In this document: in pieces, positions 8,823-18,286 of the stretch
Layout of the letters: every line of letters starts with the position of its first letter
Position numbering within the stretch: the first letter of the stretch is position 1
Origin: Moorella glycerini
GTDB lineage: Bacteria > Bacillota > DSM-521 > Neomoorellales > Neomoorellaceae
DNA: 64,000 bases
Direction: 5' to 3'
NCBI RefSeq assembly: GCF_009735625.1
Contig: NZ_CP046244.1
Location: forward strand, 1,240,001 to 1,304,000
Position numbers and translations under genes: made by a program
Notes under the pieces: model-generated
What the model saw: the letters and a program-made list of their open reading frames with translations, nothing else
Told to the model about the DNA's origin: nothing
Database searches by the model: none

Positions 8823-9056
8823 CTAAGCCCAAACTTTTGCCAGTTCAACCGCCAGACCCGGGAAGAGTTCAGGTGTAAAAGGTTCCTCTTTTTCCCAGCG
8901 GCGGATAAGCATGTAAATACCTCTTTCCAGGCGGAACTCCTCCACCGTCTTTTCCTGGGGGTCCACCACCCAGTAGTAAGGTACGCCATAACGGGCATAG
9001 ACCTGAGCCTTGGTTACTTTATCGGTAGAGGATAATCTCCCCTGCGGCGGGTACAG
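8823..9056 (-). pseudogene. 5'-truncated Uma2 (DUF820) gene remnant
   Basis: In the frame ending at TAG 8823-8825 the translation reads STDKVTKAQVYARYGVPYYW, then VVDPQEKTVEEFRLERGIYM, and ends FPGLAVELAKVWA. This is the C-terminal third of a Uma2 protein (YARYGVPYYWVVDP equals the family YxxxGVxEYWxVDP motif). The N-terminal half, with the catalytic PD and ExK residues, is missing and no start with ribosome-binding site is seen. Probably debris of a tandem Uma2 duplication. Confidence 0.7.
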
Positions 9057-9205
9057 GCCGGCTCACTTCGCCCTCTCCTTCCGGCAACCATTTATTTGGG
9101 ATCATTGTATAATCGTTCCCCAGTGTTGTCAATCAAGCAGCTAACCGGACCAGCCATTTTGTGGCGCTACTATCGGGAAATAATCACTGGTGTACGACAA
9201 TAGAA

Positions 9206-9249
9206 AACCCCACTAGCGGTTCCCTCCATTTTTACCCGCCGGTGGGGTT
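9206..9249 (-). terminator. intrinsic terminator downstream of the MTH1187-family gene
   Basis: AACCCCAC at 9206-9213 pairs with GTGGGGTT at 9242-9249, with an inner GCGG/CCGC helix. On the minus strand the stem is followed by TTTTC. It directly follows the stop of the 9263-9574 gene. Confidence 0.8.
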
Positions 9250-9262
9250 TAATTCACTCTGG

Positions 9263-9574
9263 CTATTTGCTTGTTACCAGCTTTTCCTCTACCGATTTAA
9301 CCTTTCCTTCCATGGACAACTCCTTATCGCGCCGGTCGTCAATGCGGATAATGGTCATCGACCGCCGGGCGCCCTTTTCAAAAGGTACTTCGTGTAGCCG
9401 CTGCAATAGGGGAAATAAGACATCCAGCTCACCTTCGATAATGGTCCCCATGGGCGTCAGCTGGTACTTAATTCCCGGCGTTTCCTGGAGTACCCTGTGG
9501 GCATCGGCCACATACGGGCTGAGGCTGGTACTGCCTGTTCCCAGGGGGGCTATGACTACTTCCAGGACAGCCAT
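9263..9574 (-). CDS. MTH1187 family (DUF77) thiamine-binding-type protein
   Basis: 103 residues: [20 protein letters not shown], then [18 protein letters not shown] and [12 protein letters not shown]-like segments, the ferredoxin-like fold of MTH1187/YkoF-related proteins. Some members bind thiamine or its pyrimidine part; the biochemical role here is not known. ATG start with AAGGAGG nine bases upstream. Monocistronic, with its own terminator. Confidence 0.85.
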   Translation of the reverse strand: MAVLEVVIAPLGTGSTSLSPYVADAHRVLQETPGIKYQLTPMGTIIEGELDVLFPLLQRLHEVPFEKGARRSMTIIRIDDRRDKELSMEGKVKSVEEKLVTSK

Positions 9575-9675
9575 GGTTTAAACCTCCTTACCTGCTTTTA
9601 AGCAAAACCTGGCACAACATATAAAAGGTCGTTTCCTTCTCGCGAACGGTACGACCCCCATTAGCACTATACTTC

Positions 9676-9775
9676 TGGCGGGAGTGGGTGGGAATCGAAC
9701 CCACCGCGCCCGGGGCTCACCCACGCGCCGGCTGGATTTGAAGTCCAGGCAGGCCACCAGGCCCGATCCACTCCC
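9676..9775 (-). tRNA. selC: tRNA-Sec (anticodon TCA)
   Basis: On the minus strand the 5' end is GGGAGTGG at 9775 and the 3' end is CCACTCCC plus discriminator G and an encoded CCA (9678-9676). The acceptor stem is therefore 8 bp, diagnostic of selenocysteine tRNA. The anticodon stem-loop CTGGACTTCAAATCCAG has TCA, reading UGA. The variable arm is long and GC-rich (about 9700-9735), and the T arm is GTGGGTTCGATTCCCAC. About 100 nt. It works with SelA (16689) and SelB (14779), both encoded a few kb away on the same strand with the liv operon in between. Confidence 0.96.
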
Positions 9776-10096
9776 ACGCCATTATACGACCATCACTGGA
9801 ATTGAGTCAAGCTGTCCTCACATATTGCCTAATTCCTTACATTTTTAACAGCTATTTTATCCCTAAAGCGCACCAATGATATCCTCTCTCAAGTTTTCTT
9901 GCCTCTTAATATCGCAAGGGAAACTCAAACTACAAAGGGGTGCTAAATTAAATCATGTTTAACAGCTCGAGGTGCCATTATCTCCGCACCCTCTCCGCTT
10001 CCACTCCGCTTTTGTTCCAAAAAGCACAATTAAATGTAATTTAACTTCCTGCCGTCAATATAACAGCTACCCGCCCGCAGCGCCAATGCTTACCAA
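9776..10096. other. intergenic region with AT-rich and purine-rich tracts
   Basis: No gene is supported. On the minus strand it holds GGAAGCGGAGAGGGTGCGGA (about 9985-10004) followed by GTTAAACATGATTTAA. Closely similar tracts occur on plus at 53890-53935 (see findings). The region probably carries the tRNA-Sec promoter and the 3' end of the liv transcript; no clear terminator is seen. Confidence 0.4.
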
Positions 10097-10807
10097 TTAC
10101 CCGCCCAGGTAGGCCTTTTTGACGGCTTCGCTGCTGGCCAGTTCGGCGGCACTGCCTGCCAGGGTGATCCGTCCCGTCTCTAAGACATAACCGCGGTGGG
10201 CCACGCTCAAGGCCATGTTGGCGTTTTGCTCTACCAGTAAAATCGTCGTCCCCTGTTCGTTGATCTCCCTGATGATATTAAAAATTTCCTGTACCAGGAT
10301 AGGGGCCAGGCCCATGGACGGCTCGTCCAGCAGCATGAGCTTTGGCCGGGACATCAACGCCCGGCCGATGGCCAGCATCTGCTGTTCACCGCCGCTTAAG
10401 GTACCGGCCATCTGTTTCTGGCGTTCCTTGAGGCGCGGAAAGCGCCGGAAAACCTCCTGCATACTTTTATTTATTCCTTCCAGGTCCCGGTGCAGGTAGG
10501 CACCCAGCTCCAGGTTTTCGCGCACCGTGAGATTGGGAAAAATCCGCCGGCCTTCCGGCACCTGGGAAATGCCCATCTTTACTATGGCCTGGGCCGGCAG
10601 GCCGTTAATGTTCTGGCCCTGGTAGGTGATGGTGCCGCTCTGGGGCCGTAAAAGACCAGAAATGGTTTTCAAGGTAGTACTTTTACCGGCCCCGTTGGCC
10701 CCGATCAGGGTTACAATTTCGCCTTCATTTACCTCCAGGAAAATGCCCTTCAGGGCATGGATGGCGCCGTAATAGACATTAAGGTTTTCTACCTTGAGGA
10801 GCAACAC
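10097..10807 (-). CDS. livF: branched-chain amino acid ABC transporter ATP-binding protein
   Basis: 236 residues, second ATPase of the HAAT-type importer. Walker A GANGAGKST, signature LSGGEQQ, Walker B LMLLDEPSMGL and the switch histidine-containing LLVEQN segment are present. Compared with LivG it is shorter and lacks the extra C-terminal tail, as usual for LivF. GTG start with GGGAGGTGAACG. It overlaps the end of livG by 29 bases, so coupled translation is likely. Last gene of livKHMGF. Confidence 0.94.
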   Translation of the reverse strand: MLLLKVENLNVYYGAIHALKGIFLEVNEGEIVTLIGANGAGKSTTLKTISGLLRPQSGTITYQGQNINGLPAQAIVKMGISQVPEGRRIFPNLTVRENLELGAYLHRDLEGINKSMQEVFRRFPRLKERQKQMAGTLSGGEQQMLAIGRALMSRPKLMLLDEPSMGLAPILVQEIFNIIREINEQGTTILLVEQNANMALSVAHRGYVLETGRITLAGSAAELASSEAVKKAYLGG

Positions 10808-11582
10808 CGTTCACCTCCCGCCCCAGATAAGCCTCGATAACCCGTTCGTTGTTGCGAATGGCCTCTGGTGGTCCCTCGGCAATAACCTGGCCGTAATCCA
10901 GGACATAAATGCGCTCGCAAATGCCCATTACCAGGGACATGTCGTGCTCGATTAATAAAATCGTCAGGTCGAACTCCTGCCGTACCCAGTTGATCAAGGC
11001 CATTAATTCCCTTGTTTCCTGGGGGTTCATCCCGGCCGCCGGCTCGTCCAGCAAGAGGAGTTTAGGCCGGGCCGCCAGGGCACGGGCAATCTCCAGCCGG
11101 CGCTGTTCGCCGTAAGGCAAATTTTTGGCTTTTTCATGCTGATAGGGTTCCAGTTTAAATATCCGCAGGAGTTCTTTACTCCGTGCCAGTATCTCTGCCT
11201 CGCCCCGGTGAAAGGAGGGCAGGTGTAAAATGGCGTTGAGTACACTGTAGCGGCTGTGCCAGTGGTAGGCAATACGGACATTATCCAGCACACTCAGATC
11301 GCCAAAAAGGCGGATATTCTGAAAGGTCCTGGCAATCCCCCGCTGGGTAATCTGGTAGGGTTTCAGGCCCACCAGGTTCTGGCCGTTAAAAATAATCTCC
11401 CCCCTGGTGGGACGGTAGACACCGGTCAGCAGGTTAAAAATCGTCGTTTTCCCCGCACCGTTGGGGCCAATCAGGCCTACCAGTTCTCCCTGCTGTAAAC
11501 ACAGGTCCACATTGGCTACCGCCATCAGGCCGCCAAAGGAAATTGTCAAATCCCTAGTTTCCAGCAGAGCCACTGGCTTCAC
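10779..11582 (-). CDS. livG: branched-chain amino acid ABC transporter ATP-binding protein
   Basis: 267 residues, first ATPase of the system. Walker A GPNGAGKTT, signature in LPYGEQRRLEIARAL (LivG-type, replacing LSGGQ), Walker B LLLLDEPAAGM, and the LivG-typical C-terminal VIEAYLG. GTG start at 11582 overlapping the livM tail by 29 bases. It energises import through LivH/LivM. Confidence 0.94.
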   Translation of the reverse strand: MKPVALLETRDLTISFGGLMAVANVDLCLQQGELVGLIGPNGAGKTTIFNLLTGVYRPTRGEIIFNGQNLVGLKPYQITQRGIARTFQNIRLFGDLSVLDNVRIAYHWHSRYSVLNAILHLPSFHRGEAEILARSKELLRIFKLEPYQHEKAKNLPYGEQRRLEIARALAARPKLLLLDEPAAGMNPQETRELMALINWVRQEFDLTILLIEHDMSLVMGICERIYVLDYGQVIAEGPPEAIRNNERVIEAYLGREVNGVAPQGRKP

Positions 11583-12516
11583 CTCGTTTCGGCACCCAGC
11601 GGTCCAGGGTAAATTCCTTGGTGCCCATTAAACCCTGGGGGCGGAAAACCATGATGACAATCAATAATATGGCGTAGATAACCATCCTTAAAACGGCCAG
11701 GTCCTGGAGGGCGGCATTAATAAGGGTAATGGCTGCCGCGGCAATAATGGAGCCGGTGATGCTTCCCAGGCCGCCAAAGACTACCATGACCAGGATGTCA
11801 AAGGAGCGGAAAAAGGTAAAAGTGGTCGGCTGGATGAGATAAAAATAATGGGCATAGAGGGCACCGGCAATCCCGGCAAAAAAGGCGCCTATGGCAAAGG
11901 CCAGGACTTTATAGTAAGTGGTATTGATACCCATGGTTTCGGCGGCAATCTCATTTTCCCGGATGGCCACACAGGCGCGGCCGTGGGTAGAATTAAGAAA
12001 ATTGACTATAACCAGGATGGTCAGCACCATCATCAGGTAGAGCCAGGTCCAGCTGGTCAGGCGCGGGATACCAATCATCCCGGCGGCGCCGCCAATGTAG
12101 TTGATATTATTGGCCACCCCCTTGATAATTTCACCAAAGCCAAGGGTGGCGATGGCCAGGTAATCGCCCTTCAGGCGTAAGGTTGGCAGGCCGATAATTA
12201 TCCCCGCTAGAGCAGCCGCCAGTGCCCCGGCTATAATGGCCAGTAAGAAAGGCTGGTGCAGCTTCATGGTTAGGATGGCAGCCACATAGGCGCCGACGGC
12301 CATAAAGCCGGCATGCCCCAGGGCCAGCTGGCCGGTGAAGCCGACGATGAGGTTTAAGCTTACCGCCAGGATGATGTTGATCCCCAGCATCATCAAGTTA
12401 ATTTCCTGGAACTTGCTGATCATACCCAGGGACTGGAGGCTAAAGATGAGGAAGTACACCAGTAGCGCACCGGCCAGGGTAAGAAGATTTTTCTTGCTAA
12501 ACCGCACCTCGGTCAC
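11554..12516 (-). CDS. livM: branched-chain amino acid ABC transporter permease
   Basis: 320 residues with about eight to nine hydrophobic segments and the LivM signature region GALYAHYFYLIQPTTFTFFRS, then VFGGLGSITGSIIAAA, which forms the ATPase-coupling loop. GTG start at 12516, directly after the livH stop (12517-12519). It forms the membrane channel with LivH. Confidence 0.93.
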   Translation of the reverse strand: MTEVRFSKKNLLTLAGALLVYFLIFSLQSLGMISKFQEINLMMLGINIILAVSLNLIVGFTGQLALGHAGFMAVGAYVAAILTMKLHQPFLLAIIAGALAAALAGIIIGLPTLRLKGDYLAIATLGFGEIIKGVANNINYIGGAAGMIGIPRLTSWTWLYLMMVLTILVIVNFLNSTHGRACVAIRENEIAAETMGINTTYYKVLAFAIGAFFAGIAGALYAHYFYLIQPTTFTFFRSFDILVMVVFGGLGSITGSIIAAAAITLINAALQDLAVLRMVIYAILLIVIMVFRPQGLMGTKEFTLDRWVPKRGEASGSAGN

Positions 12517-13410
12517 CTACACCTTCTCCGTGTTGTTCTTGCCCAGTAGACCGGCCGGCTTGAGCAGCAGGATTAAAATCAAAAGGATAAAGACGATAGG
12601 ATCCCTCATTTTACTGCTCCAGTAACCGCTGACCATGGTTTCAAAGACCCCTAAGGCAAAGCCCCCCAGCATGGCGCCGGGGATCAGGCCAATGCCCCCG
12701 ATAACAGCCGCCACAAAGGCCTTTAAACCCGGCATAATGCCCATTAATGGCTGGATGGTATTGTAATAGAGACCCAGGAGAATACCGGCCACAGCGGCAA
12801 AGGCCGAGCCCAGGGCAAAGGTAACGGAAATGGTGTTATCTACATTGATACCCATGAGCCTGGCGGCATCCGGGTCGTGGGAGACGGCCCGCATGGCTTT
12901 ACCGGTCCTGGTGTAATGGACAATATACTGCAGGACAACCATCATCACCACAGTAACGGCCAGGATCAACAGCTGCAGGGTAGTGGCCGTCAGCTGCATG
13001 CCCAGGACTGATAAGGGTAGCTGCTTGTTGGTGATTATACCACCCGGGTAAGAGCGGATGTCGGTCCCCAGGACCATCAGGCCCCCGTTTTCCAGCAACA
13101 GGGACATGCCTATGGCCGTGATCAGGGCCGCCAGGCGGGGCGCATTGCGTAAAGGCTTATAGGCCACCCGTTCAATAATGACGCCCAGGAGGCTTGCGCC
13201 GGCCATGGCGATGATAAAGGCCCACCAGATGTTGAGCTTTAAATAGACTACCGCAAAAAAACCGATATAAGCTCCCACCATCAAGATGTCGCCGTGGGCA
13301 AAATTAATCAGTTGAATAATGCCGTAAACCATGGTATAGCCCAGGGCGATGAGGGCATAAATGCTGCCCAGGGATAAGCCGTTAATTACCTGCTGGAGAA
13401 ACCCGGCCAC
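12517..13410 (-). CDS. livH: branched-chain amino acid ABC transporter permease
   Basis: About 297 residues from the preferred start. FLQQVINGLSLGSIYALIAL, then GYTMVYGIIQLINFAHGDI is the canonical LivH N-terminus, and IGGIGLIPGAMLGG the ATPase-coupling loop. The longest frame begins at 13473, but those extra residues are atypical. GTG at 13410 follows AGGAG by nine bases and gives the normal family N-terminus, so I place the start there. livK lies just upstream. Confidence 0.93.
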   Translation of the reverse strand: MAGFLQQVINGLSLGSIYALIALGYTMVYGIIQLINFAHGDILMVGAYIGFFAVVYLKLNIWWAFIIAMAGASLLGVIIERVAYKPLRNAPRLAALITAIGMSLLLENGGLMVLGTDIRSYPGGIITNKQLPLSVLGMQLTATTLQLLILAVTVVMMVVLQYIVHYTRTGKAMRAVSHDPDAARLMGINVDNTISVTFALGSAFAAVAGILLGLYYNTIQPLMGIMPGLKAFVAAVIGGIGLIPGAMLGGFALGVFETMVSGYWSSKMRDPIVFILLILILLLKPAGLLGKNNTEKV

Positions 13411-13492
13411 AGCTGCCAACTCCTGTCTCAGGCCAAAATAAAGTCCAATGAGGGGGTAAAATGGCCCCCCCATTGGCTTGTCTATCCAGGTT

Positions 13493-14701
13493 TTATTCTT
13501 GCGGTTTGATTTTAGCCTTTAAGGTTTGCTTGCCATCCACCAGGGCAATAATGGCGATTTCCTTAACCGGGTTGTGGTTGGCATCAAAACTCAGCTTGCC
13601 GGTAACGCCCTCAAAGCTCTTGGTATCCGCCAGGGCCTGCCGGATGGCTTGCGGATCGGCTTTGCCGGCCCGGTTGATGGCATCGTACAGGAGGTAGGCG
13701 GCGTCGTAACCCAGGGCGGCAAAGGCATCGGGCTCGCTGCCGTATTTTTCTTTATACGCCTTGACAAAGGCCTGGACCTTGGGGTTGGGGTCGCTGGCCG
13801 AATAATGGTTGGTGAAGTAGGTGTTCTTCAAGTTGGCCGCCCCGCCGGCAAATTCGGCCAGTTTGGGGGAATCCCAGCCGTCGGCCCCCAGCATGGGCAC
13901 GGTGAGTCCCAGTTCCCGGGCCTGGCTGATAATTTTACCAACCTGTTCATAATAGGCGGGCACATAAATCAGGTCGGCGCCGGCGTTCTTAAAGCGGGTC
14001 AGGGCCGGGCGGAAATCCTGGTCGCCCTGGTTAAAGCTTTCTTCGGCTACCACCTGGCCACCCCTTTTGGTGAATTCCGCTTTAAATACCTGGTACAACC
14101 CCTTGCTGTAGTCATTGGTATTGTCATAAAGGATGGCCGCCTTCCTGGCCCCTAAATCTTTCGCCGCAAATTCAGCACCAACAATAGCCTGGGGTGGATC
14201 GGTAAAGCAGATGCGGAAGATATAGTCGCGGACCTTTTTAGTTTGGGGGTCGACGGTAACATCGGGGTTGGTTGCCGAAGTGGTAAGTAAAGGTACTTTA
14301 TTGTCGGTAGCTACCGGTACTGCGGCCAGGGTATTGCCCGTGGTGGCCGGTCCCAGGAGGGCAACTACCTTATTTTCAGTTACCAGCTTGGCAGCGACAC
14401 TCATAGACTCTTCTTTCTTGCTGCCGTTGTCCAGGACAATGGGGTTAATCTTTTTGCCCCCCAGGACGCCCCCCTTGCTGTTGATTTCCTCGAAGGCCAG
14501 CATGATGGCATTCTTGGTATTGGTACCATAGGTGGCCACGTCGCCCGACAGCTCGTAGTTGACGCCAATGTTAATCTCGTTGCTACCAGCAGCAGTTCCC
14601 TGCTTTTCGCCACCCGACTTGCTCTGGCCGCAGCCGGTGATTAAAGCCGCCGCCAGGAGCAATACCAGGATAACCAGGGCGATTCTTTTAAGCCTCCCCA
14701 T
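13493..14701 (-). CDS. livK: branched-chain amino acid ABC transporter substrate-binding lipoprotein
   Basis: 402 residues. Lipoprotein signal: positively charged MGRLKR, a hydrophobic core, then lipobox ITGCGQ (Cys24). The mature part is a type I periplasmic-binding-protein fold (INIGVNYELSGDVATYGTN, later LLGPATTGNTLAAVPVA and ILYDNTNDYSKGLY). It captures leucine-type amino acids, or related solutes, outside the membrane for LivHMGF. ATG start with GGAGGAGGTC upstream. First gene of the operon, downstream of a near-consensus promoter. Confidence 0.93.
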   Translation of the reverse strand: MGRLKRIALVILVLLLAAALITGCGQSKSGGEKQGTAAGSNEINIGVNYELSGDVATYGTNTKNAIMLAFEEINSKGGVLGGKKINPIVLDNGSKKEESMSVAAKLVTENKVVALLGPATTGNTLAAVPVATDNKVPLLTTSATNPDVTVDPQTKKVRDYIFRICFTDPPQAIVGAEFAAKDLGARKAAILYDNTNDYSKGLYQVFKAEFTKRGGQVVAEESFNQGDQDFRPALTRFKNAGADLIYVPAYYEQVGKIISQARELGLTVPMLGADGWDSPKLAEFAGGAANLKNTYFTNHYSASDPNPKVQAFVKAYKEKYGSEPDAFAALGYDAAYLLYDAINRAGKADPQAIRQALADTKSFEGVTGKLSFDANHNPVKEIAIIALVDGKQTLKAKIKPQE

Positions 14702-14752
14702 TTTACATGACCTCCTCCGGTTGTTTTGCCTTTAACAGGCACACTTGCATTT

Positions 14753-14782
14753 ATTATAAACCTGCCCTTGAAGAGCTGTCAA
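14753..14782 (-). promoter_or_regulatory. sigma-A type promoter of the liv operon
   Basis: On the minus strand TTGACA (14782-14777) and TATAAT (14758-14753) are separated by 18 bases. Both hexamers are perfect. The -35 overlaps the last codons of selB. The leader to the livK ATG is about 50 bases. Confidence 0.75.
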
Positions 14783-16683
14783 TTGGCAATAACCACCCGC
14801 CTGTCCCCCTGGCGGCGGGTCAATTTTATCCGGTCCAGGTACTCTAAAAAAGGCAGGACATATTTACGGGAGCTGCCCAGGGCGTCCCTTACTTCCGCCA
14901 GGCCAAAGGGGCCGGCCAGGCCTAAATTTTTAACTACCGCCAGGGCCTCCTCAAAGGCCTCCCGGTGCCAGTAAAACTCGTCATTGATTTTAACCAGCAC
15001 TCCTTCCCGCGTCAGGTAGTGAAGGAGCTCTTCCAGTTCTGCCGGGACCAGGTTGTAAGCAGCTGCTACTTCATTAAAACCAGGGGGCTGCCAGCGGGCC
15101 GACCGGTAACGTTCTGCCAGGGCTTGTAAAAGTTCTTTTTGCCGGGAGCTAAACTCGGGTTTAAAATCAGCCAGGGCCACCGTGCTGGCCGTCAGTTGAA
15201 TACGGCCTTCCCGCGACCATCGTTCCAGCAGGGCCTGGAAGGCCCGCGCCGGCAGGCGGGAGAAATAACGGGAACGTAATTCCTCCCTGGCCAGGCCGGG
15301 ACGCAGGGGATACTGGCGGTGAAAATCAGCCAGGGCCCGGGCCGCCTCCTGCCACCAGGCAGCCAGGCGTTCATTGCTCACCGCATACAGGTCGTTATCG
15401 GCAGCCAGCAAGGTGAGCTGTCCCGCGGTAGCCATATCCTGCAACAATTTCCTGGTTTCCTGCGGCGTTAAGGCCGCCCTGGCTGCCGCTTCCTGCCAGT
15501 CCAGGCCATCCCGGTACTCCCGGACAATCTGGGCCAGGATTTCCTCCGGCGAACCTTCCAGGCGCTGCTTTAAGGAAGCCAGGACGGATGGCTCAAAACG
15601 GCGGTGCCGGGGCGGTGCCGGGTCAATGACCAGCCCGCCGCCAATGGTTTCCATGGGCGAATAGCTGCGCAAGATAAAGCGATCGGCCCGGGTAGCCACC
15701 ACCGGCTCCTCCATGAGCAGCTGAACAAAGGCCTTTTCCCCGCCCTTTAATTCCTCACGATCAAGGAGGATAATTCTCCCCAGAACCTCGGCCGTGCCCA
15801 GGTAAAAACGGATGCGACTGCGGTTAACCAGGGTACGGGCGCCTGCCAAAAGCTTAAAACTGGCATCCAGGCGATAGGTAGGCCGCAAAAAGCCCGGGGT
15901 CAGCAGGGAACTGCCCCGGCTGATGGCTTCCTTTTCTATGCCGGCTAAATTTACGGCTACCCGCTGGCCGGCCAGGGCTTCTTTGACATTCTTACCATGG
16001 ACCTGGAGGTTGCGGACCTTGGTCTTTATACCTTCCGGCTGGACCTCCAGCTCGTCCCCGATCCGGATGGTTCCTGACCAGAGGGTACCGGTAACTACCG
16101 TGCCAAAACCGGTAATGGAAAAAACCCGGTCGACGGGGAGCCTTACCCCGCCTTTTGCCGGCCGGGGTGGAGTTGTTGCCGCCAGGGCCTCCAGCCGGGC
16201 CAGGAGCTCGGCTATCCCTTCTCCGGTCAGGGCGGACACAGGTATGATGGGGGCGTCTGCCAGTACTGTTCCCCGGACGGCCTGGCGCACCTCTTCCCGG
16301 ACCAGTTCCAGCCACTCGGCATCCACCAGGTCGATTTTCGTGAGCACAATGATACCCTGCTTAACCTGCAGCAGGTCAATGATGGCCAGGTGTTCCCTGG
16401 TCTGGGGCATCACGCCTTCGTCGGCCGCCACCACCAGCATGACCAGGTCCATGCCGCCGACACCGGCCAGCATCTGGCGAATAAAACGTTCATGGCCGGG
16501 TACATCCACCAGGCCTAACTGGCGCCCGCTGGGTAAAGTCAGGGGAGCAAAGCCCAGCTCGATGGATATGCCGCGTTCCTTTTCCTCTTTGAGCCGGTCC
16601 GTATCAACGCCGGTTAAGGCCTTGACCAGCACCGTCTTGCCGTGGTCAACATGACCGGCAGTCCCGACAATAATGTAGTCCAA
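14779..16683 (-). CDS. selB: selenocysteine-specific translation elongation factor SelB
   Basis: 634 residues, TTG start. G domain: [11 protein letters not shown] (G1), [11 protein letters not shown] (G2), DVPGHERFI (G3) and TKID (G4), followed by two beta-barrel domains and a C-terminal set of winged helices (from about residue 380). These winged helices are the SelB part that binds the mRNA SECIS hairpin. SelB delivers Sec-tRNA-Sec to UGA codons. The start lies six bases after the selA stop, so selAB is an operon. No SECIS-containing selenoprotein gene is visible in this window. Confidence 0.96.
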   Translation of the reverse strand: MDYIIVGTAGHVDHGKTVLVKALTGVDTDRLKEEKERGISIELGFAPLTLPSGRQLGLVDVPGHERFIRQMLAGVGGMDLVMLVVAADEGVMPQTREHLAIIDLLQVKQGIIVLTKIDLVDAEWLELVREEVRQAVRGTVLADAPIIPVSALTGEGIAELLARLEALAATTPPRPAKGGVRLPVDRVFSITGFGTVVTGTLWSGTIRIGDELEVQPEGIKTKVRNLQVHGKNVKEALAGQRVAVNLAGIEKEAISRGSSLLTPGFLRPTYRLDASFKLLAGARTLVNRSRIRFYLGTAEVLGRIILLDREELKGGEKAFVQLLMEEPVVATRADRFILRSYSPMETIGGGLVIDPAPPRHRRFEPSVLASLKQRLEGSPEEILAQIVREYRDGLDWQEAAARAALTPQETRKLLQDMATAGQLTLLAADNDLYAVSNERLAAWWQEAARALADFHRQYPLRPGLAREELRSRYFSRLPARAFQALLERWSREGRIQLTASTVALADFKPEFSSRQKELLQALAERYRSARWQPPGFNEVAAAYNLVPAELEELLHYLTREGVLVKINDEFYWHREAFEEALAVVKNLGLAGPFGLAEVRDALGSSRKYVLPFLEYLDRIKLTRRQGDRRVVIAN

Positions 16684-16688
16684 AGTTC

Positions 16689-18092
16689 CTATCGCTCCTT
16701 CTCTCCCAGGGCCTCTGCCAGGGCGCGGGCCAGTTCTTCTCCTTCACCGGGCAGGAGGGTGCGGACGTCAAGGATTAAGGTATCGTCCTGGACCCGCGCC
16801 ACTACCGGCGGATCTGTTTGCCGCAGGCGCCCGGCCAGCTCCTCTATCGTCAACTGCTCCGGTTTGACGGTTACACCCCAGGACGGCAGTTCAGTTAACG
16901 GCAGGGAACCACCTCCGGCCTGGGAGGTGATCGCTTTTATGCCTACCCGCGCCCGGGCACCCAGCACTCCTGCCAGCAAGGCCTGCAACTGTTCCGCCTG
17001 CCGGCGTAAGGCCTCCGGCCGGGCTACCAGGGCGGCCAGGGTGGGGATCTCCCGGACGGCCCGGTCCGGGTGACGATAAACCCGCAGGGTTGTCTCCAGG
17101 GCGGCCAGGGTCATTTTATCAACCCGCAGGGCGCGGGTTAAAGGGTGACGGGCAATGGCGGCCACCAGTTCCCGGCGGCCCAGGATAATCCCCGCCTGCG
17201 GCCCGCCCAGCAACTTGTCCCCGCTGAAGGTTAAAAGGTCTACTCCCTGTTTAATTTCTGCCTGCACAGTCGGTTCGCCGGAAATGCCGTAGTTCTCCAG
17301 GTCCACCAGAAAACCGCTGCCCAGGTCTTCCATGACGGGTACCTGCCGGCGCCGGCCCAGGTCAACCAGTTCGGCCGTGGTCACCTCATGGGTAAAGCCC
17401 TGGATGCGATAATTGCTGGGGTGAACTTTGAGGAGGAGGGCTGTATCCGGCCCCATGGCAGCCTCGTAGTCCCGCAGGTAGGTCTTATTGGTAGTACCCA
17501 CTTCTACCAGCCTGGTGCCGCTCTGGGCCATAACCTCAGGTACCCGGAAGGAGCCGCCGATTTCCACCAGCTGGCCCCGGGAAATAATGGTCTCCCTGCC
17601 GGCAGCCAGGGTGGCCAGGCTTAGGAAGACGGCGGCAGCGTTGTTGTTAACCACCAGGGCTGCTTCGGCACCGGTCAGTTCCTGGAGCAAACCGGCCACA
17701 TGATCATAACGGTTACCCCGCTGTCCCCTTGCCAGGTTAAATTCCAGGTTGGTATAGCGCCGGGCTGCCATCAGGGCTGCTTCCGCAGCGGCCTGGCTTA
17801 AAACAGACCGGCCCAGGTTGGTATGTAAAACAATACCGGTAGCATTAATGACCGCTCGCAGGCTGCTGCGGCTGCTGGCTTTGTACCTGTTCCTTATTTC
17901 CCGCGCCAGCTCTTCCGGGTCCGGCGGCTCAATTCCTGCAGCCAGTATTTTCTCCCGCCAGCCAGCCAGGACCTGGCGGGTACAGGCTACCACCAGGTTA
18001 TGGTCTTGTTGGGATAATTCCCGGAGCAGGGGATGCCGCAACATCTGGTCTACTGCCGGTAATTGCCGCAAAAGGTTTTTGGGCTGTTCCAT
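16689..18092 (-). CDS. selA: L-seryl-tRNA(Sec) selenium transferase SelA
   Basis: SelA is a PLP enzyme converting Ser-tRNA-Sec to Sec-tRNA-Sec with selenophosphate. About 467 residues from the ATG at 18092 ([16 protein letters not shown]), preceded by GGAGGCAACC. An in-frame upstream start at 18161 gives an unusual hydrophobic extension and is disfavoured. Recognisable: [27 protein letters not shown], and the PLP-lysine loop [13 protein letters not shown]. Pairs with selB immediately downstream and the tRNA at 9676. Confidence 0.95.
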   Translation of the reverse strand: MEQPKNLLRQLPAVDQMLRHPLLRELSQQDHNLVVACTRQVLAGWREKILAAGIEPPDPEELAREIRNRYKASSRSSLRAVINATGIVLHTNLGRSVLSQAAAEAALMAARRYTNLEFNLARGQRGNRYDHVAGLLQELTGAEAALVVNNNAAAVFLSLATLAAGRETIISRGQLVEIGGSFRVPEVMAQSGTRLVEVGTTNKTYLRDYEAAMGPDTALLLKVHPSNYRIQGFTHEVTTAELVDLGRRRQVPVMEDLGSGFLVDLENYGISGEPTVQAEIKQGVDLLTFSGDKLLGGPQAGIILGRRELVAAIARHPLTRALRVDKMTLAALETTLRVYRHPDRAVREIPTLAALVARPEALRRQAEQLQALLAGVLGARARVGIKAITSQAGGGSLPLTELPSWGVTVKPEQLTIEELAGRLRQTDPPVVARVQDDTLILDVRTLLPGEGEELARALAEALGEKER

Positions 18093-18175
18093 GGTTGCCT
18101 CCAAAAATTGAAATAGGAAAACGGCGGTCTGGCAAAAACGAACTATCGTTATTATAACCATAAGCTAAAAAATGT

Positions 18176-18199
18176 GGAACCGGTACAGGTACCAGTTCC
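18176..18199. promoter_or_regulatory. compact dyad in the selA-hsp20 divergent intergenic region
   Basis: GGAACCGGTAC and GTACCAGTTCC (11-bp arms, one mismatch) are separated by only AG. So short a centre fits a protein-binding operator better than an RNA hairpin. It is not the CIRCE sequence. It lies between the divergent starts of selA (18092) and hsp20 (18287). Confidence 0.4.
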
Positions 18200-18286
18200 G
18201 CGTAAAGTTTTCCCCGCCGGGTTATAAACTCCGGCTGCTGGTTAAAAAATATAGCTTAAGAATACTTGCCAAAGGAGGTTTTCCCC

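Noticed and set aside
14779-18092. Search for an in-frame UGA selenoprotein near selAB
   Set aside because: No gene pair broken by TGA with a following hairpin was found in the window.
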